Source: Rhea pennata
Lineage: Eukaryota; Chordata; Aves; Rheiformes; Rheidae
Length of the DNA: 64,000 bases
Assembly: GCF_028389875.1 (NCBI RefSeq)
Contig: NC_084674.1
Coordinates: 10,945,501 to 11,009,500 of the forward strand
Direction: 5' to 3'
Each line of letters starts with the position of its first letter. Position 1 is the first letter of the stretch. The notes below the pieces were generated by a model that saw only the letters and a list, made by a program, of their open reading frames with translations, did not search any database and was not told the DNA's origin. Of this stretch, positions 47,130-59,202 are shown in pieces. Both the position numbers and the translations under genes were made by a program.

Positions 47130-49166
47130 TCAAAACTGCGAGGCAAGAAGGGAAGGCAAAGGCTGCTGACTGCCTGCTCCTCAAGCGCTCGCCCTTCCGT
47201 CCCGCGCCCAGCCCGGGATCCGCGCTGCGCCAAGGCAGCCTCGAGTCACGTCTAGCTGCTTAACGGGGACACGGAGACTAACAATAATTGCCACTAAGCA
47301 CGGCCCAAATTGTGGGGCTCCGTGCTCACCTCCCTGCCGCTCCCTGCCCTGGGGACTGCACACCTCATCTCGGCCGTCCGCGTCCCGCAGCTGCTGCTTG
47401 GGCTCTAGCAGGGTGCCAGCATGCGGGCGGCCGCACAAGGCTGGCATCTGGCACTGCGCTCCTCTCTCACTGAGGAAGGAGCAAAGCGGGTACTAGCTCT
47501 TCCTGGTTTCCCCATCCAGCTCCCCAAACGGTTCCCCTGCCTCAGAGGGCACCTTCCCAAGGGGCTGCTGCCACCTGCCCCACAAATGGGGACAGCCTGG
47601 GGCCAGGCGTCTGCCTGCTGGAGTCAAGGCAGGCTTGAGCTCTACCCCGCTCCAGAGATGTGGGAACCGTCGCCTCCCGCTTTAGAGCCTCACGTTCTTG
47701 AGGAACTCCTCTGCCACAATGCGAGCCCTGGCGTTGACAGACAGCTTCATCTCACTGATCTCCTTGTCGATCTCCTCCATGAAATGGATCACAAAGTCGA
47801 CAAGCTTGTGCTTGTACATCTGCTCTGTGTGGAAGTTTGTGATCAAAAAGCTGATGTCGTAGCCCTGGGGAAGAGAGAAGTGGCACAAGCAGTTAGCACA
47901 CCAGTCTCATGGCTTCACATCCTCATTCTGCTCTGGAGACCCTCTGTTCTTGGCAATACCAAAAGCGCAGCAGGATGCTGCTCTGCAGCTCCCCAGGTCA
48001 CCTCACCTCCACGGGCTTCCTGCGCAGAATGAAGAAGTTCTCAGCCCGCATCATCATAAAACGCATGAATTTATGGCACAAGATCTTCTCAATCTCATCA
48101 GCCTGTGGAGAGAAAGCAGAAGTGAGGCTTCCTCCAAGCAACGCACAGCCAACCAGCCTGTTCCCTCTCCTCCCACCAGCTCACCTGTTTCACTGCAATG
48201 CTGACTCGAACGGAGTTAATGGATCCCTCAATAAGAACTTTCTCTTTCTCATTCCTGCTGATGATCACTGGCTGCAGCAGCAGCTCTTTGCTGCTCCTGC
48301 AGATACAAGAGAAGTTCAGGACAAACTAACAAGGGAATATTTGCTGGGCACACAGGGTAAACGAGCAAGGAGATGCAGGAATCACAGCCAGCGCAGACCC
48401 TCGGAGTTTTATTTTCATGCGCCTACATGACACTTTCCACCTCCTGGATGAGTGCATCACGAAGGCAGACTTCCCCTCCCCTCTAGCAGCATCCATATGT
48501 GCACACCCAATATATAGTGCACAATCCCCTCATGTTGGGCACAGACATGCTAAGCAAAGGAAACAGCGACTAGACAGGATTACTTTCTGATGTGAAGACC
48601 CCAGCAAGAGCTTACCCATACTGGTATATGAGCACAAGTCTCAGATAGGCTTAGGGCAACAAAACCAGAGCAGAGACCATTCTCCCCGTGCACTAAAGCC
48701 GTGCTGGCAGTGCCGCAGCGCGAGGGCTCCCCAGGGACACGCTGGCCCCGGAGTCCAGCAGAGGCAGAGCAGCAGCTCGGGGGCAGCTGCCCCCTTCTCC
48801 CCCCCCCCCCCCACTCCCCGGGGCAGGCAGGGCGGAGGGCCCGAGCGGAGCGGAGCGCAGCTGCCCCGGCCCTACCTGACTTCCACCTCGGGCTTGTTGT
48901 GGCGCTCCACGACCTGCGAGGAGAAGTTCTCCAGGCACAGGGCAGCCTGCAGCGTGGCGCGCACCGCGTTCAGGTACGGGCGCAGCGTGGCGGTCTGCGG
49001 GGACAGGGCGTGAGCGGCGCGGCGCGGCCCGCCCCCGCCCCCGCGGCCCCCCGGCCCGGCCCCCGCCGCCCCCCCGGCCCGGGCCCGCCACCCGCCGGCG
49101 CGCCCAGTCCACGCCTCGCCAGCCCCCTCCTCGGGGCCCGGGCCCCCGCCGCCGCCACCCTACCAT
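47130..49166 (-). CDS. ARPC4: ARPC4, Arp2/3 complex subunit 4 (p20)
   Basis: Core subunit of the actin-nucleating Arp2/3 complex. Exons: 49164-49166 (only the ATG), 48876-48994, 48185-48296, 48007-48102, 47694-47864, 47130-47135 (TTT-TGA); 168 aa, exactly the family length, and nearly identical to the mammalian protein: [113 protein letters not shown] then F. Ignoring the last intron gives a false ending N-V-R-L, because AAC|GTGAGG is a donor. The last exon is accepted because its acceptor TCGCAG is followed directly by Phe-stop as in mammals. Divergent from TADA3. Confidence 0.96.
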
Positions 49167-49638
49167 GGTGGCGGCTCCGCTCCGGTCCCGGGAAGCGGAA
49201 GTGGCGGCGCCCGGCGGCTCCTCTCTTCCGGGATGGCCGGGAGCTCCCACTAAGGCGGGAGGGGGGTCGGGGGAGGCTCCCGCCACGCGCTGAGAGCAGC
49301 GGCCGCATCGGGACGGCTCCGATGAGCCGCATGGGACAAATTAACGGCGGGGCCGGCGGAGCGAGAGGGCGGCGGCCCGCGGCGGGGGCGGAGGCCCGCT
49401 CACCCCCCCCCGCCGCCCCGCCGCGTTGGCACAGTCCTGTCACTGCATCCATATTAGGGAAGACAGAAAGAATGCGGGTTGGGCCAATGGGCGGCGGGCG
49501 CTGGGCGCGGCTTGGCCAATGGGGAGCGCGGGGCGGGACTGGCGCGGCGGGGACCTACGGGGGCCGGAAGGGGGCGAGCGGCCTAGGCCCGGCCCCCGCG
49601 GCGCCGCCGCCCGCCGCCCGCCCCCGCCCCCGCCCCGC

Positions 49639-49640
<2 letters not shown>

Positions 49641-49689
<49 letters not shown>
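49641..49689. repeat. (CCG)n trinucleotide tract, about 16 units
   Basis: A pure GCC/CCG run in the TADA3 upstream region, probably promoter or 5' UTR. On the minus strand it is CGG. It is the longest trinucleotide run in the window. Confidence 0.92.
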
Positions 49690-49804
49690 CGCCCGGCCGC
49701 GGCACGCGCTGCCCTGCCAGCGCCTTCCGGGCGGCCCCGGGACCCCCCGCGGCCCCCCCCGGGGCCTGCCCCCGGCCCAGCCCCGTTCCGCCCCGGCTCC
49801 CCCC

Positions 49805-50040
49805 AGACCCCCGGTTCCCCTCTGTGTCCCGGTTCCCCTCTGTGTCCCGGTTCCCCCCCCCCCCCCCGGTTCCCCTCTGTGTCCCGGTTCCCCCCCGGTT
49901 CCCCTCAGCGCCCTATTCCCCCCCCCCCGGTTCCCCTCAGCGCCCCAATAATTCCCCCCCCCGGTTCCCCTCAGCGCCCCAATAATTCCCCCTTCCCCCC
50001 CCCCGGTTCCCCTCAGCGCCCCAATTCCCCTCCCCGTGGT
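49805..50040. repeat. GGTTCCCCTC minisatellite upstream of TADA3
   Basis: Two related unit types: CGGTTCCCCTCTGTGTCC (18 bp, at least two direct copies) followed by GGTTCCCCTCAGCGCCCCAA with AATTCCCCC (about 30 bp, several copies). C homopolymers of 7-15 bp separate units. It ends about 80 bp before the TADA3 start codon, so it probably lies in the 5' UTR or core promoter. Confidence 0.85.
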
Positions 50041-50121
50041 GCCTTTCAGCCCCCCCGCGGTGCCCTGCAGAGCCCCGGTGCCCCTGGCTCGCCCCCCGGT
50101 GCGCTGCCGGTGCCCGCCGCC

Positions 50122-53100
50122 ATGAGCGAGCTGAAGGACTGCCCGCTGCAATTCCACGACTTCAAGTCGGTGGACCACGTGAAGGTGTGCCCGCGGTACA
50201 CGGCCGTGCTGGCCCGCTCCGAGGACGACGGCATCGGCATCGAGGAGCTGGACACGCTGCAGCTGGAGCTGGAGACGCTGCTGTCCTCTGCCAGCCGCCG
50301 CCTCCGCGTCCTGGAGGCCGAGACACAGGTGCGGGCCCGTGGCGCTGGGGCCTGCCGCCTGCTCCCTGTCCTCCTCCTTCGCACCGAGGGGCTGCGGCCA
50401 CCTGGGGGGCTGCCGTCGGTGTGGGCGGCGCGTCCGTCCCCGCACGGTGCTGCCGGCGGCCCTGCGCGTGGTGCGATGCGGTGTTGCTCTCTTCTAGATC
50501 CTGACAGACTGGCAAGACAAGAAGGGTGACCGGCGGTTCCTGAAGCTGAAGGACCATGATGTGGGCACCTCTGTCAAACATGGGAAGCCCAAAAAGCAGA
50601 AGTTGGAGGGCAAAGGGGGCCATGGGACAGGGCCTGGCCCTGGGCGACCCAAATCTAAGAACCTGCAGCCCAAGATCCAGGAATATGAGTTCCCAGATGA
50701 TCCCATTGATGTGCCACGGATTCCTAAAAATGATGCTCCAAACAGGTGCACAGGGATTTGGGAAACATTTGAATCATCGCTTTCCTTCTTTGTGGGGCCT
50801 GGTGAGAGGGCTGGCTTGGACCCGAGGGAAGGGGCCTTGTGGGTCAGCCTGTGCAGCGGCCTATGCTGTGCCTCCACCGCCTCCCCTTACTGTCTCTCTG
50901 CTCCGTCTTCGCAGGTTCTGGGCCTCGGTGGAGCCGTACTGCGCTGACCTCACCAATGAGGAAGTCAGAGTGCTGGAGGAGCTGCTCAAGCCGCCTGAGG
51001 ACGAGGCTGAGCATTACAAGGTGAAAAATCCAAACCCCCCAGTCTCCTAGCCTCTTCCTCTCTGTTCTCTAATCCCGGGCCAGTCTCCTGTCAGTGCAGT
51101 CTTGTGCCCTACAGTGAACACTCCCCACGTGAGGATGGTGATAACTTTTTCCTGCGAAGGCAGGAGTTTATCTGCACGTTTTTCTCTTCTGGCTCCTGTG
51201 GGACAGTGTCTTGGCTTGGCCATGAGGTTGTGGCCTGCTGCCTCTCTCCTGGAGCAGCGCTGAGGTCGTTGCAGTGCCCTTTCCTGTCCTGTCCTTGGAG
51301 GCAGTGCCTGGCTGTAGTCTCTGTTCCTGCTGCAGTACAGCCCAGACCCACAAGATTTATGCTGTTCCTGTTGGTGTTTTCATCCTTGAGCACAGGGGAC
51401 CTTTCTGCACCCCTACCAGAGAGACCCAAACCCCCTTTCACCTGTGCCAGGCGCAGGGCTCTGCTTGTTCCAGGGTGTTGAGCGTGATGATTTTATGTGC
51501 TCTGGGGAAGAGAAGTGGCAGCAGACAGTTGCTTTTGTTGTCAGCTGCTTTTAAGAGAGTTAACCGGGAGACAGGGACAGTAGTGAGGGCCCCTGGCCTG
51601 ACCCGATACGCTGCGGCCGGTGCTGGCGTTCTTGGCGACGCTGTGGTACCAGTGCCCTGAGCAGGCTGTGTCCTGCCGGTCGGTGCTGAGTACTGCGTGT
51701 GTGACAGGCCTGTGCTGCTCACACGGCGGGGACAGCTGAGTCCTCCCATAGCAGGGGCTTAAGTTTCACTTGCAGCGCTGTGGTGGCCCTTCCTGTGAGA
51801 GGGCGGCTTGTGGTTGGCACTCTGTGCCGGCCCGTGGCGGAAGGGGCAGGGTGGCTGCAGAAGGGCCCAGCCCTGGGGCTTACGGGTGGCCCTGCCACCT
51901 CCAGAGGCGCCCCTGAAGGCACCGAGGTCTGCGATGGGCTCCGCACGGGCACCGTGGGAGAGGAGGGGAGGGCCCGGGCCTTGGGAAAGCGGGAGAACAG
52001 CCCTGGCAGTAGGGTGGCGGGGTGCTGGCCTGGCTCTGCCCTGGGAGCTGCGTGGGGCTGGCTCCTTGGATATAAGGCCGTGCTACGGCCACGGGCTCTT
52101 CAGCGTCGCTGCGGTGGGGTGCAGCATGGCAGGACCTGCCTCCTGCTGCCTCGGCCCCGGTGCGGAGAAGGGCCCTGGGCCGCTGCGCTGACCGCTGTTC
52201 TCGCTCGTCCCTCCCGCGGTTGCAGATCCCGCCTCTGGGGAAGCATTACTCGCAGCGCTGGGCCCAGGAGGACCTGCTGGAGGAGCAGAAGGACGGAGCC
52301 CGGGCAGCGGCCGCTGCTGACAAGAAGAAGGGTATCCTGGGACCGCTGACCGAGCTGGACACTAAAGGTGCCTCTGTCCGTGCATCTGCCCGGCGCGAAG
52401 GGCCTGGAGGGGGCTGCAAGGCACCGACACCGAGCACAGCCAAGGCCCCGGGCCCCGGCCGTGCCGCGCTGGGGATCCCACCCTTTCTGCCCTGCTGCCC
52501 GGGGAGGGCACAACTCGGGCGCAGCCGCAGGGAGGTGCGGGCTGTAGGGATCGCGGGAGCGGAGCGGTGTCTGCAGAGAGGAGTATATTTCGCCTTCTGC
52601 TGGGGTCCCGCAGAGGCGCCAGGCTGGGCCTCTTCTCTGCTGCTGCTCACCGTTTTCCCTGCTTCCTCCCAGATGTCGACGCCCTGCTGAAGAAGTCGGA
52701 GGCCCAGCACGAGCAGCCGGAGGACGGGTGCCCCTTCGGGCCCTTGACGCAGCGACTCCTGCAGGCCCTCGTGGAGGTGAGAGGGCTCAGGGCTGTGTTA
52801 CGGCTCTGTGGGGCAGTGTCACTGCAGCTTGGTAAACGGACCTTCTCTTGCCCTCTGGTTGCCAGGAGAACATCATCTCCCCTGTTGAGGATTCCCCCAT
52901 CCCCGAAATCGCTGGCAAGGACTCGGGAGCTGACGGCGCTGGCACCTCCCCCCGCAGCCAGAACAAGCCCTTCAGGTGAGCAGCTGGGGTGGCCCCAAAG
53001 CTCTGCGTTGCCCGCTGGGTATCTGAGCGTGCCTGGCGTTTCCGTGTCTTTCACGGGTGTTGGGAGGCAGCAAAGACAAACCTGACCCTTGAGTAAGTGT

Positions 53101-53735
53101 AGCAGAGTAGGTCGGGGCAAAACGCAGCGCAGCCTCTTCCCGCCGTACCACAGCCGCGAGCAGGACCCGGCCCGGGAGCACCCGCCGCCTCCACCCTGCG
53201 CCCTGGGGAGGAGGCCAAGCCCGCGTGCATCCGGGCTGCCGCGGCTGCTGGCCGGGGCATGCACAGCACCTGCTCTCCGCTCTCGCAGCGTCCCCCACAC
53301 CAAGTCGCTGGAGGGGCGGATCAAGGAGGAGCTCGTTGCCCAGGGCCTGCTGGAGTCGGAAGACCGTCCCGCCGAGGACTCGGAGGATGAAGTCCTGGCT
53401 GAGCTGCGCAAGAGGCAGGCCGAGCTCAAGGCGCTCAGCGCACACAACCGCGCCAAGAAGCACGAGCTGCTGCGGTGAGTCTGGCAGAGGAGGGCGAGGG
53501 CGCAGGGCCGGCGGGCAGGGCCTGATGCCTGTGTCCCCCCAGGCTGGCCAAGGAGGAGCTGCACCGCCAGGAGCTGCGGCAGCGCGTCCGCATGGCCGAC
53601 AACGAGGTGATGGATGCCTTCCGCAAGATCATGGCTGCGCGGCAGAAGAAGCGCACCCCCACCAAGAAGGAGAAGGACCAGGCGTGGAAGACCCTGAAGG
53701 AGCGCGAGAGCATCCTCAAGCTGCTGGACGGTTAG
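50122..53735 (+). CDS. TADA3: TADA3, transcriptional adaptor 3 (SAGA/ATAC subunit)
   Basis: Subunit of the GCN5/PCAF histone acetyltransferase module in SAGA and ATAC. Exons: 50122-50328, 50498-50745, 50915-51020, 52226-52367, 52673-52776, 52866-52975, 53289-53474, 53543-53735; phases agree, 431 aa (human 432) and close to identical throughout: MSELKDCPLQFHDFKSVDHV, YTAVLARSEDDGIGIEELDT, DDPIDVPRIPKNDAPNRFWA, PPLGKHYSQRWAQEDLLEEQ, VDALLKKSEAQHEQPEDGCP, NKPFSVPHTKSLEGRIKEEL, then the helical C-terminus with NEVMDAFRKIMAARQKKRTP and ESILKLLDG. The coiled-coil region is about 40-69 and there is a second helical stretch from about 330. Tandem with CAMK1, 1.9 kb apart. Confidence 0.98.
50746..52225 (+). 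other. TADA3: TADA3 introns 2 and 3
   Basis: Intron 2 (50746-50914) and intron 3 (51021-52225, 1.2 kb) flank exon 3. The larger intron has lower GC than its surroundings at its start; no repeat or additional exon is recognised in it. Confidence 0.6.
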
Positions 53736-54603
53736 CGGGGAGCTGCGGACTGGGCTGCAAGTTGCTCGCGCCCCCCTGTTTTGCTGACTGTAGCTGAGCT
53801 GCCCCAGCGGCCAGGCCAGGGGAGCGTGGGGACGAGGAGGGCCCTGCCCACGGGCCCGCCGTGGTGGCCGTGCCCCTGCCGCGGGCGGGCTCTCGGCATG
53901 GCCGCGCTCTGCCTGGGCCATCCGCTTGGCGGTGTGACGCCCCGCAGAAAAAACGGGGCCTGCGCTGTGTCCCTCGCTTCCTGTCCCGGGAGGCAGGTCC
54001 CCGCTGCTGCTCCGTCATGTCCCGCTGCGCCCCGGGGCGGCTGACCCTCTGGCCCGGCTGCTCCCGCAGCTCTGGCTCGGACCCCGGGGTGCTCGGGCCG
54101 CTCGCTGCCCTTTTGAGGATGGGGCAGGCCGGCCTCGGTCCCTGGGCGCAGAGCTGCGCAGCCGTGCGCGGCCTTCCCGGGAAACCGCTGCCTCGGCCGC
54201 TTCCGCCCCCCGGCCCCTGCTGCGCTCCTGCTGTTATTCTCGGAGCCTGACATCAGCCGCGCCGCGAGGGGGGCCCGCGGGGCGGATGCGGTGGCCACTG
54301 CGGTGCGGATCCCACGGCCCCGGCATCCCTCCCCTCTCCAGGGCTCGGCGCTGCTGCTGGGGGAGGGATCCCGGCGCCGGCGGCCTGCGAGGAGGAGCTG
54401 CAGCGGCGCTCCTCCGCCTGCGGTGGGGATGGGGGAGCTGGCGGCCTCCGGGGGGCGGGGGGACGGCGCTGCCGCACACGAGGGTGGCCGTGGGGTGGGG
54501 TGGAGAGGGAAGGGGCCTGCCTGCGGTGGGAGCACCCGGGGGTGGCGGCAGCCCGCTGCGCTCGGGCTCGCCGTGTGCGCGGCGCTTGGGCTGCCTGGCT
54601 GCC
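53736..54603 (+). other. TADA3: TADA3 3' UTR
   Basis: Sequence from the TADA3 stop to the first AATAAA. GC-rich, no open frame of interest on the gene strand and no recognisable element. Confidence 0.65.
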
Positions 54604-54609
54604 AATAAA
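54604..54609 (+). terminator. TADA3: TADA3 poly(A) signal AATAAA
   Basis: AATAAA about 870 bp after the TADA3 stop, followed by a GT-rich stretch (GGTGATGGTGTGCTGG), a good downstream element. Confidence 0.75.
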
Positions 54610-54948
54610 GAGAGCCGCGGGGAGGTGATGGTGTGCTGGCACCGGGAACGCGGGTGCGGAGCGCGGAGCGGCCCCGCGGGGGAGCCTGCCGGGGGCGGGG
54701 GCGGCCCGTGCGCCGCTGCGCCCGCAGCCGGGCCCCGGCGCGGAGCAGGAGGCGCCCGCGGCGCCCGGGGCCTCCCGCCGCGCAGTGCGGGGCCCGGGGG
54801 GGCTGGGGGCCCGGGGGGGGGGGCAGGCTCCACACGGTGGGGGGGCACAGGGGTGCCTGGGCTGTGCCCCAGGGTGAAGTGGGGGGTAAACTCCCCTGCC
54901 CGCCCGCCGTGGGCAGTGCCCCACGAACGGACCCGCTCCCGACATGGT

Positions 54949-55358
54949 CACGCGTGGGTGTCACCCACGAAGGAGACACAGCCCACTGGGCCCGCGCCGC
55001 CTGCGCGCCCTGGACACGCGTGGGCTCCCCACGCGAGACTCCACCACTTCCCCTGCGCGGACACGCGTGCCGCCGCCCGGCCCGCGGCCGACCATTGGCT
55101 GTGGGGGGCCGCGCGGCTCCGCCCCCCCGTGACGTCAGGGGTGGCCGGCGGCGCCGCGCCGGGAGGAGCCGCCGCCGCTGCTGGGCGCGGGGCCGGGGCC
55201 GGGGCCGCCGCAGCGCCGTCGGTAAGGGCGGGCGGCCGGGCGGGCGGCCGGGCCCGCGGGGGGCGCCGGGGGTGCCGCCGGGCCCGCGGGGGGGCGGGAG
55301 CCACGCGGGGAAGCGCCGAGCCCGCTCGCGGGCGCCGCCGTGGGCAGCCCCACGCGTG
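54949..55358. promoter_or_regulatory. CAMK1: four CACGCGTG palindromes around the CAMK1 promoter
   Basis: The 8-bp palindrome CACGCGTG occurs at 54949-54956, 55015-55022, 55062-55069 and 55351-55358. Each is two overlapping CACGCG class-C sites, the type bound by HES/HEY-family bHLH repressors. Three lie upstream of the proposed promoter and one in the first intron. Binding is inference. Confidence 0.55.
55090..55221 (+). promoter_or_regulatory. CAMK1: CAMK1 core promoter and non-coding exon 1
   Basis: An inverted CCAAT box (ATTGG 55094-55098), a GC box (GGCTCCGCCCCC) and a perfect cAMP-response element TGACGTCA (55130-55137) are stacked within 45 bp. A proposed non-coding first exon follows and ends at 55221 with the donor G|GTAAGG. 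A matching acceptor (GCCGCGCAG) at 55602-55610 opens the exon that carries the start codon. Transcription start inferred, not shown. Confidence 0.6.
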
Positions 55359-55658
55359 ACACCTGTGGCTGCGCCTCGCCTCTCGCCGTCCCAGCCGGCG
55401 CCGGGCGAGAGCCCAGCCGGGCGGGCGGCACGGTGCCCCCATCCCTCCCGCGCGCCCCGCCAGCCCCGCCGCGACGCCCCGGCGCTCGGTGCGGCGCGGG
55501 GGGCGGCGCGGGGTCCCCGGGGCGCCGTGGGCCCCGAGCCCCGTCCCGCCGCGCCCTGACGCCCCGTCCCCTCGCTGCGCCAGGCCCGGCCCATCGCTGT
55601 GGCCGCGCAGGCACCAGGGCAGCGGGCGGCCCGGCCCAGCCCGGCCCCGTGGGGCACC

Positions 55659-58531
<2,873 letters not shown>

Positions 58532-59035
58532 GCGCGTCCCCGCCGCCGCGCTGCTGCGTCCTCGCACGCCTCGGCACTGCCCGAGCTCCGGGAGCGGGGC
58601 CGGGGCGCGCGTGGCTGGGGAGGGGGCCGGGCTGGGGGCCGAGTGCTGCCCCTGGGGCAAGGGCAGAGGTGGCCACGGCAGGGCCCCCCACCAGCAGGGC
58701 CGGCAGTGCCGGAGGAGGAGGAGGGTGCCCTTCCTCTGCGCCCCCAGGCCCGGCGCAGGGTGTCCTGCTCGGCCCTTCCCGCAGCCCGGGCCAGGCGCGC
58801 CGGGGGGGGGGGTGCTCAGCCCCAGCAGGGCTCCGTGCCAGGGCGGCTGCCCCCACCCCGGGGCGAGCCTCTGCCCCGCCGCCCTGCCGGCTCGGGCCTC
58901 CAGCCTGGCTCCCTCCCTCCGTCCGGCTCTGTCCATCTGTCCGAGCCGCCTCTGCCCCAGCACCGTCCCAGCACTCCCTCCCTCGGCATGATCAGGAAGA
59001 ATTTTCCAAACGGATGTTTCTATTTTATTGCTTGT
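58532..59035 (+). other. CAMK1: CAMK1 3' UTR
   Basis: Non-coding sequence from the CAMK1 stop to its poly(A) signal. GC-rich first, then a lower-GC patch over the last 60 bp where both opposing poly(A) signals lie. No other feature. Confidence 0.7.
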
Positions 59036-59041
59036 AATAAA
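59024..59041. terminator. opposed poly(A) signals of CAMK1 (+) and OGG1 (-)
   Basis: AATAAA for CAMK1 is at 59036-59041. TTTATT at 59024-59029 is AATAAA for OGG1 on the minus strand. Only 6 bp lie between them, so each transcript must run through the other gene's signal and the two mRNAs should overlap at their 3' ends. Confidence 0.8.
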
Positions 59042-59202
59042 GGAAAGAGGCAGAAGCCGCTGGGCTTTGCTCCGCCCGGCGGGGAGGCTGGCCGGAGCGC
59101 CGGCTCCACGCCGGGTGCCGCTGCGGTGACTCCCTTCGCCTGCAGCCGCCTGGGCGCCCGTGGCGCGTTCCCCGTGCTCCCCCCGCCCCGGCCGAGGCGC
59201 CC

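Larger units (their letters stand above)
49167..50121. promoter_or_regulatory. shared ARPC4/TADA3 CpG-island promoter
   Basis: 955 bp between divergent start codons. Two CCAAT boxes lie in the same orientation at 49484-49488 and 49516-49520, 32 bp apart, each in GGCCAATGGG, the spacing typical of paired NF-Y sites. ETS-type sites sit beside the ARPC4 start (GGAAGCGGAAGTG at 49191-49203, CTTCCGGGA at 49225-49233). The TADA3 side carries a (CCG)n tract and a minisatellite, listed separately. No TATA box seen. Confidence 0.7.
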
